This document shows, piece by piece, positions 1-7,077 of a DNA stretch of 64,000 nt (positions are counted from its first letter, which is position 1; every line of letters begins with the position of its first letter). A program made the position numbers and the translations under genes. The notes under the pieces were generated by a model. That model was not told the origin of the DNA, did not search any database, and saw nothing but the letters and a program-made list of their open reading frames with translations. The DNA lies in assembly GCA_029210175.1 (NCBI GenBank), contig JARGPL010000020.1, positions 1-64,000 on the forward strand, given 5' to 3'. This DNA is from Minwuia sp. (GTDB lineage Bacteria; Pseudomonadota; Alphaproteobacteria; Minwuiales; Minwuiaceae).

Positions 1-136
1 CTGCAGGCCTACAACTTCGCAAAGCGCCTGAAGACTCTCAGGGGGCTCACCGTCTTCGAATTCATCAACGAAAAATGGACATCAGAACCCGACAGGTTCA
101 GAGTTCATCCAGACCATCTCATTCCGGGACCAAACA
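1..136 (+). mobile_element. Right end of an IS481-family insertion sequence (partial)
   Basis: The first 136 bases carry the 3' end of an IS481-type transposase gene. Read inward from the right, the element would begin with TGT at position 136, the usual terminal trinucleotide of this family. The six bases just outside are TCTAGG, matching the NCTAGN target described for IS481 of Bordetella. The left end lies outside the window, so the second inverted repeat and the target duplication cannot be seen. The exact border is inferred from the TGT and the target motif. Confidence 0.65.
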
Positions 137-141
137 TCTAG
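1..141 (+). CDS. IS481-family transposase, C-terminal fragment (cut by window edge)
   Basis: Frame 1 is open from the first base to a TAG. The 46 residues include RLKTLRGLTVFEFI and KWTSEPDRF, typical of the extreme C terminus of IS481-family DDE transposases, where the chain continues after the rve catalytic core. The catalytic residues lie upstream of the window. The stop codon is in the NCTAGN target outside the predicted end of the element, so flanking DNA supplies it. Whether the copy is intact cannot be judged. Confidence 0.75.
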   Translation: MQAYNFAKRLKTLRGLTVFEFINEKWTSEPDRFRVHPDHLIPGPNI

Positions 142-142
142 G
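137..142. other. Predicted IS481 target site (NCTAGN) shared by two stop codons
   Basis: The hexamer TCTAGG borders the predicted end of the element. Its palindromic CTAG core supplies the TAG stop of the transposase on the plus strand and the TAG stop of the parD-like gene on the minus strand. If this is the insertion target, a second TCTAGG should flank the left end of the element outside the window. Confidence 0.5.
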
Positions 143-398
143 CACGGGTTGCTTGCTCGATATCAAGTTCCCGCAAGACGCTTTCCATATCCAGCGGACC
201 AACTTCACCCCGTTCAGCCTGCTCCCAGCCGATGTCGATCGCTTCCCGCAAGCGGGCGAGCTTCGCCTCTTCGGTCATCTCGTGTTCGATCTGGCGGCGT
301 AGTGCTTCCCGCACGACCTCAGAGGCATTGTTGTAAAGGCCGCTCGCCACCTTCTCGCGGACGTATTCGTCCAGCCGGTCTGTCAGTGAAACATGCAT
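138..398 (-). CDS. parD: ParD-family antitoxin (type II toxin-antitoxin)
   Basis: This 86-residue protein starts MHVSLTDRLDEYVREKV and has the ribbon-helix-helix signature YNNASEVVREALR (about residues 22-34), as in ParD antitoxins, which bind DNA as dimers and neutralise ParE ribonuclease-fold gyrase poisons. The start was chosen at the ATG with a good AAGGAGA ribosome-binding site 6 bases upstream; the open frame runs further but without family similarity. A parE gene normally overlaps or directly follows the parD stop. Here the next DNA is the end of an IS481 element, so any toxin gene lies beyond the insertion or is lost. The C-terminal toxin-binding half looks complete. Antitoxin identity is fairly sure; partner status is open. 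Confidence 0.82.
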   Translation of the reverse strand: MHVSLTDRLDEYVREKVASGLYNNASEVVREALRRQIEHEMTEEAKLARLREAIDIGWEQAERGEVGPLDMESVLRELDIEQATRA

Positions 399-490
399 GG
401 CGGTCTCCTTCTCGCTGCAGGCGATCAGGATACAGGCTTTGACAATCCTTGTCTGCCTTCCGCGCGTGGCCGATCCGCATTTCGGCGGCA

Positions 491-517
491 TTGACTGCGC
501 ACTGATTGCTGTATGCT
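491..517 (+). promoter_or_regulatory. Putative sigma-70 promoter giving a leaderless MFS transcript
   Basis: TTGACT (491-496) and TATGCT (512-517) are separated by 15 bases, with TG directly before the -10 element. The predicted transcription start, about 7 bases after the -10, coincides with the ATG at 525. No Shine-Dalgarno sequence precedes either candidate ATG, which fits a leaderless message. The spacer is short, so this is tentative. Confidence 0.4.
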
Positions 518-524
518 GCACCAC

Positions 525-1742
525 ATGACTGATTTTGCGGCAGCACCAGAACGCATGGGGTTCCTGAACCGGGATCGGGTCGGGTTCTTCTTTCTGAATG
601 TGGGTCACTTCTTCGACCACATGTTCATGCTCATCTTCGCGACCGTCGCCGTGGCGCTGGCGGGGCAGGACGGCATGTCCTATCGGCAGCTTCTGGAACT
701 GCTGACCCCGGCGCTGGTGATGTTCGGTGTCGGGTCATTGCCTGCAGGCTGGCTGGCAGATCGCTGGTCGCGTCAGGGCATGATCGCTGTCTTCTTCATT
801 GGTATCGGTGCATCGTCCATCGCGACGGGTCTTGCGGACGAGACCTGGCAGATCATGCTGGGTCTGGGTGCCATTGGCACTTTCGCGGCGATCTATCACC
901 CGGTGGGGATTGCCATGGTGGTCGAGGGGCAGGAAAAGGTGGGCCGCGCCCTGGGCATCAACGGTGTCTGGGGCAACATGGGACTGGCTGCCGCCCCCTT
1001 GCTGACCGGCTGGCTGATCGAGGTGTCGAGTTGGCGTGCGGCCTTCATCGTGCCGGGTATCGTCGCTGTGCTGGTGGGCTGCGCCTACGTCATGTTCTGC
1101 CGCAACGGGCGCAATGTCGTCCGGGCGGAAAAGCGAACGGTGCCGGACCCGAGTGATCACGATCTGACGCGGCCCGTCCTGATCCGGGTCGCACTGGCAC
1201 TCACGCTCACCATCCTGTTCGGCGGGGTCGTGTTCCATGCCTCTGCCGTTGTCCTGCCCAAACTGTTCTCCGAGCGGTTGGCCGATATCACCAGTGACAT
1301 CGGGACCATCGGCACCTACGCCGCCATTGTTCTGGCCATCGCATCCTTCGCACAGATCGTCGTTGGCCATCTGCTGGACCGGTTTCCCGCCCGGCGCATC
1401 CTGTTTCTCATCGCGTTGCTGCAGGTTCCTGTCCTGGCATTCGTCGCGACGATTTCGGGCATCCCGATTGTCCTGGCCTCCATTCTGATGATGGCCCTGA
1501 TCTTCGGTGAGATCCCGATTCATGACACCATCCTGACCCGCTACACCCGATCCGCCTGGCGGGGGCGGGTGTTTGCCGTCAAGTTCGTGCTTGCCCTGCT
1601 GGTCGCCGCCGTGGTGCCGCGCCTGATCGGATCGGTGCATGATGGCTACGGGCTGGATGTGCTGTTCCTGATCCTGGCCGCCGCTGCTGCTGGCGTGGCG
1701 CTTTCGGCCCTGATCCTGCCCATTGCGCGCAAGGTCGCCTGA
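525..1742 (+). CDS. MFS transporter, FSR-like
   Basis: A 405-residue, strongly hydrophobic protein with the spacing of twelve membrane segments. Near the N terminus NVGHFFDHMFMLIFA resembles the first helix of fosmidomycin-resistance-type (Fsr) major facilitator carriers, and GWLADRWSRQGM after helix 2 is the usual MFS loop 2-3 motif; a related motif, GHLLDRFPARR, appears in the second half. These proteins sit in the inner membrane and usually export small molecules by proton antiport. The substrate cannot be told. An ATG four codons upstream lies within the putative -10 element, so the ATG at 525 was preferred. It is monocistronic and divergent from the parD-like gene. Confidence 0.8.
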   Translation: MTDFAAAPERMGFLNRDRVGFFFLNVGHFFDHMFMLIFATVAVALAGQDGMSYRQLLELLTPALVMFGVGSLPAGWLADRWSRQGMIAVFFIGIGASSIATGLADETWQIMLGLGAIGTFAAIYHPVGIAMVVEGQEKVGRALGINGVWGNMGLAAAPLLTGWLIEVSSWRAAFIVPGIVAVLVGCAYVMFCRNGRNVVRAEKRTVPDPSDHDLTRPVLIRVALALTLTILFGGVVFHASAVVLPKLFSERLADITSDIGTIGTYAAIVLAIASFAQIVVGHLLDRFPARRILFLIALLQVPVLAFVATISGIPIVLASILMMALIFGEIPIHDTILTRYTRSAWRGRVFAVKFVLALLVAAVVPRLIGSVHDGYGLDVLFLILAAAAAGVALSALILPIARKVA

Positions 1743-1778
1743 CCAGGGATCCGCATCTCAGCGCGTTTGGAAATACCC

Positions 1779-1819
1779 TCGGAACGTTTCCGATGGAATT
1801 TTTCCTTAAAATAATTCCA
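1779..1819. promoter_or_regulatory. Two inverted repeats upstream of the peroxiredoxin gene
   Basis: TCGGAA-CGT-TTCCGA (1779-1793) is a perfect inverted repeat, followed at once by TGGAAT (1794-1799) and ATTCCA (1814-1819) around an AT-rich centre. The first could be a weak terminator stem for the MFS gene, since a T-run follows a few bases later. Alternatively the pair could be operator sites for the peroxiredoxin gene. No specific regulator can be assigned. Confidence 0.3.
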
Positions 1820-1908
1820 AATAGCATTGAAACCTTGCGGAGCTGCATTACCTGTTGGTCATGGCGCCGGGAACGGTGCCGAACAGACATGAATGCAGGA
1901 GATTTCAA

Positions 1909-2442
1909 GTGCGTGTTCCGAGTGTGACTTTCAAGACCCGCGTGCGTGACGAGGCTGTTGAAGGCCCGAACCCCTTCCGCTGGCAGGACCGCACCAGTGA
2001 CGAGATATTCAAGGGCCGCAGGGTGGCCCTGTTCTCGCTGCCCGGCGCCTTCACGCCGACGTGCAGCTCCACGCATCTGCCGGGCTATGAGGAGCATTTC
2101 GAGGCCCTGAAGGCCGAGGGGGTGGATGAGGTTGTCTGCCTGTCGGTCAATGACGCCTTTGTCATGTTCCAGTGGGGCAAGAACCTCGGCGCGAAAAACG
2201 TGACCCTGCTGCCGGATGGCAATGCGGAATTCACCAAGGGCATGGACATGCTGGTCGACAAGTCGAACCTGGGCTTCGGTGCCCGGTCCTGGCGCTACTC
2301 CGCGCTGATCGACGACGGTGAAGTCGTCGAGATGTTCGTCGAGCCGGGCAAGAGCGACAATTGCGAGACCGATCCGTTCGAGGTTTCCGATGCCGCAACG
2401 ATGCTGAACGCAGTGAAGGCGCGCAACGCCAAGGCTGCCTGA
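1909..2442 (+). CDS. Peroxiredoxin, Prx5 subfamily
   Basis: A 177-residue thiol peroxidase that reduces hydrogen peroxide and organic hydroperoxides. The peroxidatic cysteine is C52 in [17 protein letters not shown], the typical Prx5 active site, and the catalytic arginine lies in GARSWRYS (about residue 126). Further cysteines are C77 and C152; C152 sits near the C terminus, where atypical two-cysteine members carry the resolving cysteine. The frame is open further upstream, but the GTG used here has AGGAG seven bases before it and gives the usual family length. A strong terminator follows, so the gene is a single-gene unit. The reductant (glutathione/glutaredoxin or thioredoxin) is not shown by the sequence. 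Confidence 0.9.
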   Translation: MRVPSVTFKTRVRDEAVEGPNPFRWQDRTSDEIFKGRRVALFSLPGAFTPTCSSTHLPGYEEHFEALKAEGVDEVVCLSVNDAFVMFQWGKNLGAKNVTLLPDGNAEFTKGMDMLVDKSNLGFGARSWRYSALIDDGEVVEMFVEPGKSDNCETDPFEVSDAATMLNAVKARNAKAA

Positions 2443-2467
2443 TAAGCCTCCCTCACGCCTGAACAAC

Positions 2468-2503
2468 GGGCCCCTGTCATCGACGATGGCAGGGGCCCTT
2501 TTC
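2468..2503 (+). terminator. Rho-independent terminator after the peroxiredoxin gene
   Basis: A 13-bp GC-rich stem (GGGCCCCTGTCAT paired with ATGGCAGGGGCCC, one G-U pair) with a five-base loop is followed by TTTTCGTTT. It lies 25 bases after the peroxiredoxin stop and before the enolase-like gene. Confidence 0.9.
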
Positions 2504-2577
2504 GTTTGGGGGATGAGCGGGCGGTGGTTTGAGTTATCCTGTGAGCAGGAAGTGCTTTCGGAGGACAAGGCAGAGCC

Positions 2578-3477
2578 ATGAAGATCACCGGCACCAGAAG
2601 CCACGTCCTGCGCTACGAGATGGATGAGGAACTGGGTTACTCCCAGCAGTATTACCCTGCCCGCACCGCGCATCTCGTTGAAGTCTCCATCGATGAAGGA
2701 CCTACGGGCTGGGGCGAATGCTTTGGCACCGGTCCCATAGCGCTGGCCAACAAGACCATCGTCGAACAGGTCTTGCAGCCGATGGTCCTCGGGCGTGACC
2801 CGCTGGCGCGGGAGGCGATCTGGCAGCATTGCTACAACATGATGTGCGACCACGGGCAGAAGGGGATGCCGCTCTACTGCCTGCTCGCTGGCCCGACACG
2901 GACGCGCATCCCCGATCTGGCGGATGCGTTCCACGATGAGGCTGCGGCCATCCGCGAGGCGGGATTTGCGGCCACCAAGATGAAGGTGGGCCCTGGCTCT
3001 GTCGCTGACATCGAACTGGCGACTGCGGTGCGCGACGGGGTGGGCGACGGCTTTCGTTTCGCGGTCGATGCGAACCATTGCTACACGACCCCCGATGCGC
3101 TGACGGTCGGGCGGGCGCTGGATGATCTGGGGGCCTACTGGTTCGAGGAGCCGGTGGCACCAGAGGACAGGGCGGGCTACACCGAATTGCGCGCCAAACT
3201 GAAGACCACGATCGCGGGTGGGGAGGCGGAGTTCACCCGCTACGGCCGGCGTGACCTGCTGGCCGCCATGCCCGACATGCCGGGCGGGTTGCATCCATGG
3301 GAACCGATACTGGAATTCGACACGACGCCGAACAGATTCCGCGACGACATGCTGTCGGACCCGCTGGACATTCAGGGGCAGGTGAAGCGCAGTGGCGGCT
3401 TCGTCGATCTGCCCGGCGGGCCGGGGCTGGGCGTTCGACCGGACCCGGCATTCCTTGACCATTACCGCATCGCCTGA
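2578..3477 (+). CDS. Enolase-superfamily (mandelate racemase/MLE-like) protein with two apparent in-frame deletions
   Basis: This 299-residue protein matches mandelate racemase/muconate lactonizing enzymes in order: an N-terminal capping domain (RDPLAREAIWQ), the KMK motif (K134, K136), metal-ligand positions D164 (VDAN), E191 (FEEPV) and E216 (GGE), and the C-terminal PGGPGLGV loop. Family members have about 370-400 residues. Two blocks are missing. DHGQK (to residue 95) runs straight into GMPLYCLLAGP, skipping the helix that normally reads like SGVDIALWDIKGKA. LLAA (to residue 230) runs into MPDMPGGLHPWEP, skipping the barrel strands that carry the catalytic Asp-His dyad. The frame is kept at both points. 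The protein probably lacks normal racemase or dehydratase chemistry; it could be a decaying gene or a repurposed fold. A CaiB-type gene follows on the same strand. Confidence 0.75.
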   Translation: MKITGTRSHVLRYEMDEELGYSQQYYPARTAHLVEVSIDEGPTGWGECFGTGPIALANKTIVEQVLQPMVLGRDPLAREAIWQHCYNMMCDHGQKGMPLYCLLAGPTRTRIPDLADAFHDEAAAIREAGFAATKMKVGPGSVADIELATAVRDGVGDGFRFAVDANHCYTTPDALTVGRALDDLGAYWFEEPVAPEDRAGYTELRAKLKTTIAGGEAEFTRYGRRDLLAAMPDMPGGLHPWEPILEFDTTPNRFRDDMLSDPLDIQGQVKRSGGFVDLPGGPGLGVRPDPAFLDHYRIA

Positions 3478-3518
3478 GGGCACATCTGCATATTCGACCG
3501 CCGGGGAGGGCACCGACC

Positions 3519-4736
3519 ATGAAACCATTCGAAGGCATCCGCATCCTGGACCCGACACATGTGCTGGCGGGACCATTCTGCTGCTACCAGATGGCCTGGT
3601 TCGGGGCGGAGGTGATCAAGGTCGAAGCGGTGGAGCCACGCGATTTCATTCGCTATGCCAGCCCGGAAGCCGATCTGGCCAGGGCCGGACTGTCGGAAAG
3701 CTTTATGGCGCAGAACGCGAACAAGAAGTCCGTCGTGCTGAACCTGAAGGACCCGCGCGGGCGAGACCTGTTCAAGCGCCTTGCCGCCACGTCCGATGCA
3801 ATGGTGGAGAATTATCAGCCAGGTACCATGGCGGGTCTGGGCCTGGGCTACGACGATCTGAAGGTGATCAACGGGAAGCTGGTCTATTGCTCCCTGACCG
3901 GTTTCGGCCAGACCGGGCCGCTGCGCGATGTTCCGGCATATGATCATCTGGTGCAGGGCATTTCGGCCATGGCGTCCATGCAGAACGGCACGGAAGACCC
4001 GGTACGGGTCGGCTTTCCCGTCATCGACTATGTGGTCGGGCTGCTGGGGGCGTTTGCACTCTCCACGGCCCTGTTTCAGGCACGCGCGACCGGGCAGGGG
4101 CAGTATGTGGATGTATCGATGCTGGATGCGTCACTGATCATCATGGCACCGGTGGTGCAGCAGTGGCTGACCAGCCAGCGCCAGCCGCCCGCCATGGGCC
4201 GCCGTGCGTTTTCGGGCAGCCCGTTTTCCGGCATGTTCGAAACGGCGGACGGCATGATCGTCACGGCAGCGAACACCCGGGCCCAGGCCGAATCCGTGCT
4301 GCGCGTGATCGGGCGGGAGGATCTGATCGACGACCCCGACGTGATGAACTGGCATGGTCGACCGGAAATCGCGGACCAGGTGCAGCCGATCCTGTTCGAA
4401 CGGTTTGCGACCCGCACGGCGCTGGAGTGGGAGGCGCTGCTGGTCGCCGCCTCGGTACCGGCGGGCAAGCTGCGCGATGTGCCGGAGATCATGGCCCATC
4501 CGCATGTGCGTGAACGGGGACTGTTGCACAGCATTCCCGATGTGCCAGGACTGGGCCGACCGATTGAGGTCATGGGGCCGGGGTTCCGCATCGCTGACCC
4601 GCAGGCCATGATTCAGGACCCGACACCGCCGCCGCTGAAAGGGGCCGACACCCGGACCTATCTGCATGAACTGGGGCTGAGTGACGGGGACATCGATGGT
4701 CTTGTTTCAGACGGGGTGACGCTGGTCGCCGAATGA
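3519..4736 (+). CDS. CaiB/BaiF family (class III) CoA-transferase
   Basis: A 405-residue protein of normal family length. It begins with GIRILDPTHVLAGPFCCYQMAWFGAEVIKVE split over the usual Rossmann start, has NKKSVVLNLKDPRGR, and a conserved aspartate (about D170, in FPVIDYVVG) where formyl-CoA transferase carries its acyl-accepting Asp169. Class III enzymes move CoA between carboxylic acids through aspartyl-CoA thioester intermediates; substrates range from carnitine and formate to bile acids and dicarboxylates, so none is assigned. It lies 41 bases after the enolase-like gene with a GGGGAGG ribosome-binding site, and the two are probably cotranscribed. The pairing hints at organic acid catabolism. 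Confidence 0.88.
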   Translation: MKPFEGIRILDPTHVLAGPFCCYQMAWFGAEVIKVEAVEPRDFIRYASPEADLARAGLSESFMAQNANKKSVVLNLKDPRGRDLFKRLAATSDAMVENYQPGTMAGLGLGYDDLKVINGKLVYCSLTGFGQTGPLRDVPAYDHLVQGISAMASMQNGTEDPVRVGFPVIDYVVGLLGAFALSTALFQARATGQGQYVDVSMLDASLIIMAPVVQQWLTSQRQPPAMGRRAFSGSPFSGMFETADGMIVTAANTRAQAESVLRVIGREDLIDDPDVMNWHGRPEIADQVQPILFERFATRTALEWEALLVAASVPAGKLRDVPEIMAHPHVRERGLLHSIPDVPGLGRPIEVMGPGFRIADPQAMIQDPTPPPLKGADTRTYLHELGLSDGDIDGLVSDGVTLVAE

Positions 4737-4795
4737 CACTTTGTTAACCCTGTTGCTGCACGCTGGAACGGTATTTCGGCGGGAGTGACGGCAGC

Positions 4796-6409
4796 GTGAA
4801 ACAGACCGGCAAGGCAGCCCTGAAAAGTGTCCAGCGGGCCAATGGCCTGATGGCGCGTGGGCGACCCGATCAGGCCCTGCAGGTGTTCGAGCAGGCCCGG
4901 CGGGCGTCCCCTGGCGTGTTTGATGTCCACTTCGGGCTTGCCCGTGCCAGACAGGCGCTGGGGGATGCCGCCGGGGCGGTGGACGCATTCACGACCGCGC
5001 TGGACCATGCACCCCAGGGTGATCCGCGCGCCCTGCTGGCGCTCGGCCAGCTGGCCCGCGACCTGAAGGCATCAGAACAGGCCGTCGGGTTCTTTCGGGC
5101 TGCGGCGATGGCCACACCTGGCAGTGTCGATGCACAGACCGGACTGGCGCATGCCATGCGCGATCTGGGGCGGCAGGAAGACGCAGTCGAGCTGTTGCAA
5201 TCCGCCCTGCATCTGGCGCCGGATTCCAGTGCGCTCTGGACCACGATGGGCGTGGTCATGGCCGATCTGGAAGATCATGCCAATGCAGAAACGTTCCAGC
5301 GTGAAGCGCTGCGGCTGGACCCGGCCAATGGTGCCGCGGCCGGCAACCTGGCCGAAGTGCTGTTTGCCATGGGTCGATCTGAAGATGCCTCTGACGCCTA
5401 CGTTCTGGCACTAGGGCTTCGCCCGAACGACGCGGCGCTGCGGTTCAATCATGCGCTGTTTGCGCTCGGCACTGGCGATCTGGCTTCTGGCTGGCGCGAT
5501 TACGAGGCGCGGCTGGACAAGGCATTTCCCGGGTATGTGCGCAGGGACCTGAAACTGAAACGCTGGGACGGGCGTGACCTGTCCGATGGCCGTCTGCTTG
5601 TTGTGGCAGAGCAGGGGGTGGGTGATGAACTGCATTTCCTGCACTGCATCGATGATGTCCGCAGCCGTGTCGCCGAACTCTGGTGGGAGTGCGACCCGCG
5701 CCTGCTTGCCCTGTGCCGACGTTCCTTCCCCGATGTGACCTTCGTGCCCTGGCAGGGTTCGGATGTGTCCGGCTTTCACCGTGGCTACGATTGGCTGCGC
5801 GATGCGCCGAAGTTCGATGCGATGATGGAGGCGGGCAGCCTGCAGACCCTGTTCAGGCGCGATGTCGATGCCTTTCCGGTGACGCCACCGCGCTTGCAAC
5901 CTGCCAGCCGCACGCAGCCGGGCCAGCAGTTGCGGATCGGCATCAGCTGGACCAGCATTCATCGCAATCGCCTGCGGGACCGGGGTTACGTGCCGCTGGA
6001 TCATTGGGGTGACGTGCTGTCCATCCCGGGAATCGAATGGGTGAACTTGCAGTACGGTGCGGTCGAACAGGAACTGACCGCGGCGGAAAAGCGATTGAAC
6101 GTGCGGGTCCATCGTCAGCCGGGTCTGGACCTCAAGGATGACTTTGACGGCACCGCAGCACTGATTGCCGGGCTGGATCTGGTGATCGCACCAACCAACA
6201 CCGTGCGACAGCTGGCCGGATCATTGGGCGTGCCGTCACTGGTGCTTTCGCGGTTGCCATACGAATTCGCGCTGGGACGGGCGGAGAACCCCTTCTTCCC
6301 CAACATGCGCGACATCGTGCGGCTGCCCGATGGTGACTGGCGGCGCGTCATGTCTCAGGTCGCGGCAGAGATCTGCAGCCTGAAGGAGCGTCAGGAGGCT
6401 GCGGCCTGA
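4796..6409 (+). CDS. TPR-repeat protein with C-terminal glycosyltransferase-like domain
   Basis: A 537-residue protein. Roughly residues 1-240 are tandem tetratricopeptide repeats (for example ALWTTMGVVMADLEDHANA). The C-terminal half, from about residue 250, resembles the GT-B-like region found after TPRs in many alphaproteobacterial proteins: RLLVVAEQGVGDELHFLHC, GISWTSIHRNR and a late LVIAPTNTVRQLAGSLGVP that looks like the donor-binding helix of ADP-heptose-type (GT9) transferases. No signal peptide or membrane helix is visible. The start is a GTG with GGGAG about 11 bases upstream. The 3' end overlaps the convergent ChaC-like gene by 19 bases. Enzymatic activity is likely but unproven; the acceptor is unknown. 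Confidence 0.78.
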   Translation: MKQTGKAALKSVQRANGLMARGRPDQALQVFEQARRASPGVFDVHFGLARARQALGDAAGAVDAFTTALDHAPQGDPRALLALGQLARDLKASEQAVGFFRAAAMATPGSVDAQTGLAHAMRDLGRQEDAVELLQSALHLAPDSSALWTTMGVVMADLEDHANAETFQREALRLDPANGAAAGNLAEVLFAMGRSEDASDAYVLALGLRPNDAALRFNHALFALGTGDLASGWRDYEARLDKAFPGYVRRDLKLKRWDGRDLSDGRLLVVAEQGVGDELHFLHCIDDVRSRVAELWWECDPRLLALCRRSFPDVTFVPWQGSDVSGFHRGYDWLRDAPKFDAMMEAGSLQTLFRRDVDAFPVTPPRLQPASRTQPGQQLRIGISWTSIHRNRLRDRGYVPLDHWGDVLSIPGIEWVNLQYGAVEQELTAAEKRLNVRVHRQPGLDLKDDFDGTAALIAGLDLVIAPTNTVRQLAGSLGVPSLVLSRLPYEFALGRAENPFFPNMRDIVRLPDGDWRRVMSQVAAEICSLKERQEAAA

Positions 6410-7077
6410 TAGGCCCTGACCCTGGCGGCCAGTTTCTCCAGATAGCTGTCGCGCAAGCCCAGCCCGTGCAGGCCTTCCAGTGTCTGGAACAGATAGTCGG
6501 AGCAGGGGCCGAGCCAGCCTTCGGCATGGGCGATGCTGTATGCGACCTTGTCGAGGTCGGTCTCCCCGCAATAGCGCGGGCTCTGCCGGTTGATGACAAA
6601 GGTTGCCGCCCGAACCAATCGCCCGTCATCCGTACGTGCCTTGACGATGGCGGCACTGTAGGCGTTGGAGATCATTTCCCGACGCCAGAGGATACCCAGT
6701 TCGTGCTTTGCCTCGCCCGGGTCGAGGCGAAACGCCATGCCGGAGCAGCTTCCACCACGGTCCAGCCCCAGCACCCGGCCCGGCTGTTCCGGTGATCCGC
6801 GCCCGAGTGGCGTTTCCAGGCAGAACCGGCGGTGCAGGCCGTGGATGCGCGCAATGCGCTTTTCAGCGAAATGGAACGCAGGGTTCCAGATCAGCGACCC
6901 ATAGCCAAAGACCCAGACATCTTCGCCAGGCGCGAACCGGGCGAGGGTCGCGTCGCGTGACGCTTCGCGTTCCTCATCAGGCATGCGTTCCAGCAGTCCG
7001 CGCCGCTCGGCGTCCTCCATGAATGTTTCCAGTTCGCCTGCCGCGATGGCTTCCCGCGTCAGCTTCGGATGGCTCAT
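6391..7077 (-). CDS. ChaC-type gamma-glutamylcyclotransferase
   Basis: A 228-residue protein with the ChaC signature VWVFGYGSLIWNP (about residues 53-65) followed by GLHRRFCLE and GRVLGLDRGGSCSGMAFRL. ChaC enzymes cleave glutathione into 5-oxoproline and Cys-Gly in the cytoplasm. This protein has an N-terminal extension of about 45 residues compared with the shortest members. It is the last gene of a leftward operon: its ATG overlaps the TGA of the MFS gene (ATGA). Its tail overlaps the convergent TPR gene, which favours bidirectional regulation or tight packing. Family assignment is firm; glutathione as substrate follows from family knowledge. Confidence 0.87.
   Translation of the reverse strand: MSHPKLTREAIAAGELETFMEDAERRGLLERMPDEEREASRDATLARFAPGEDVWVFGYGSLIWNPAFHFAEKRIARIHGLHRRFCLETPLGRGSPEQPGRVLGLDRGGSCSGMAFRLDPGEAKHELGILWRREMISNAYSAAIVKARTDDGRLVRAATFVINRQSPRYCGETDLDKVAYSIAHAEGWLGPCSDYLFQTLEGLHGLGLRDSYLEKLAARVRAYQAAAS

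Noticed and set aside
1579-3576. A 665-codon minus-strand open frame opposite the peroxiredoxin and enolase-like genes
   Set aside because: It spans two genes and a strong terminator on the other strand, and its translation has no recognisable domain.
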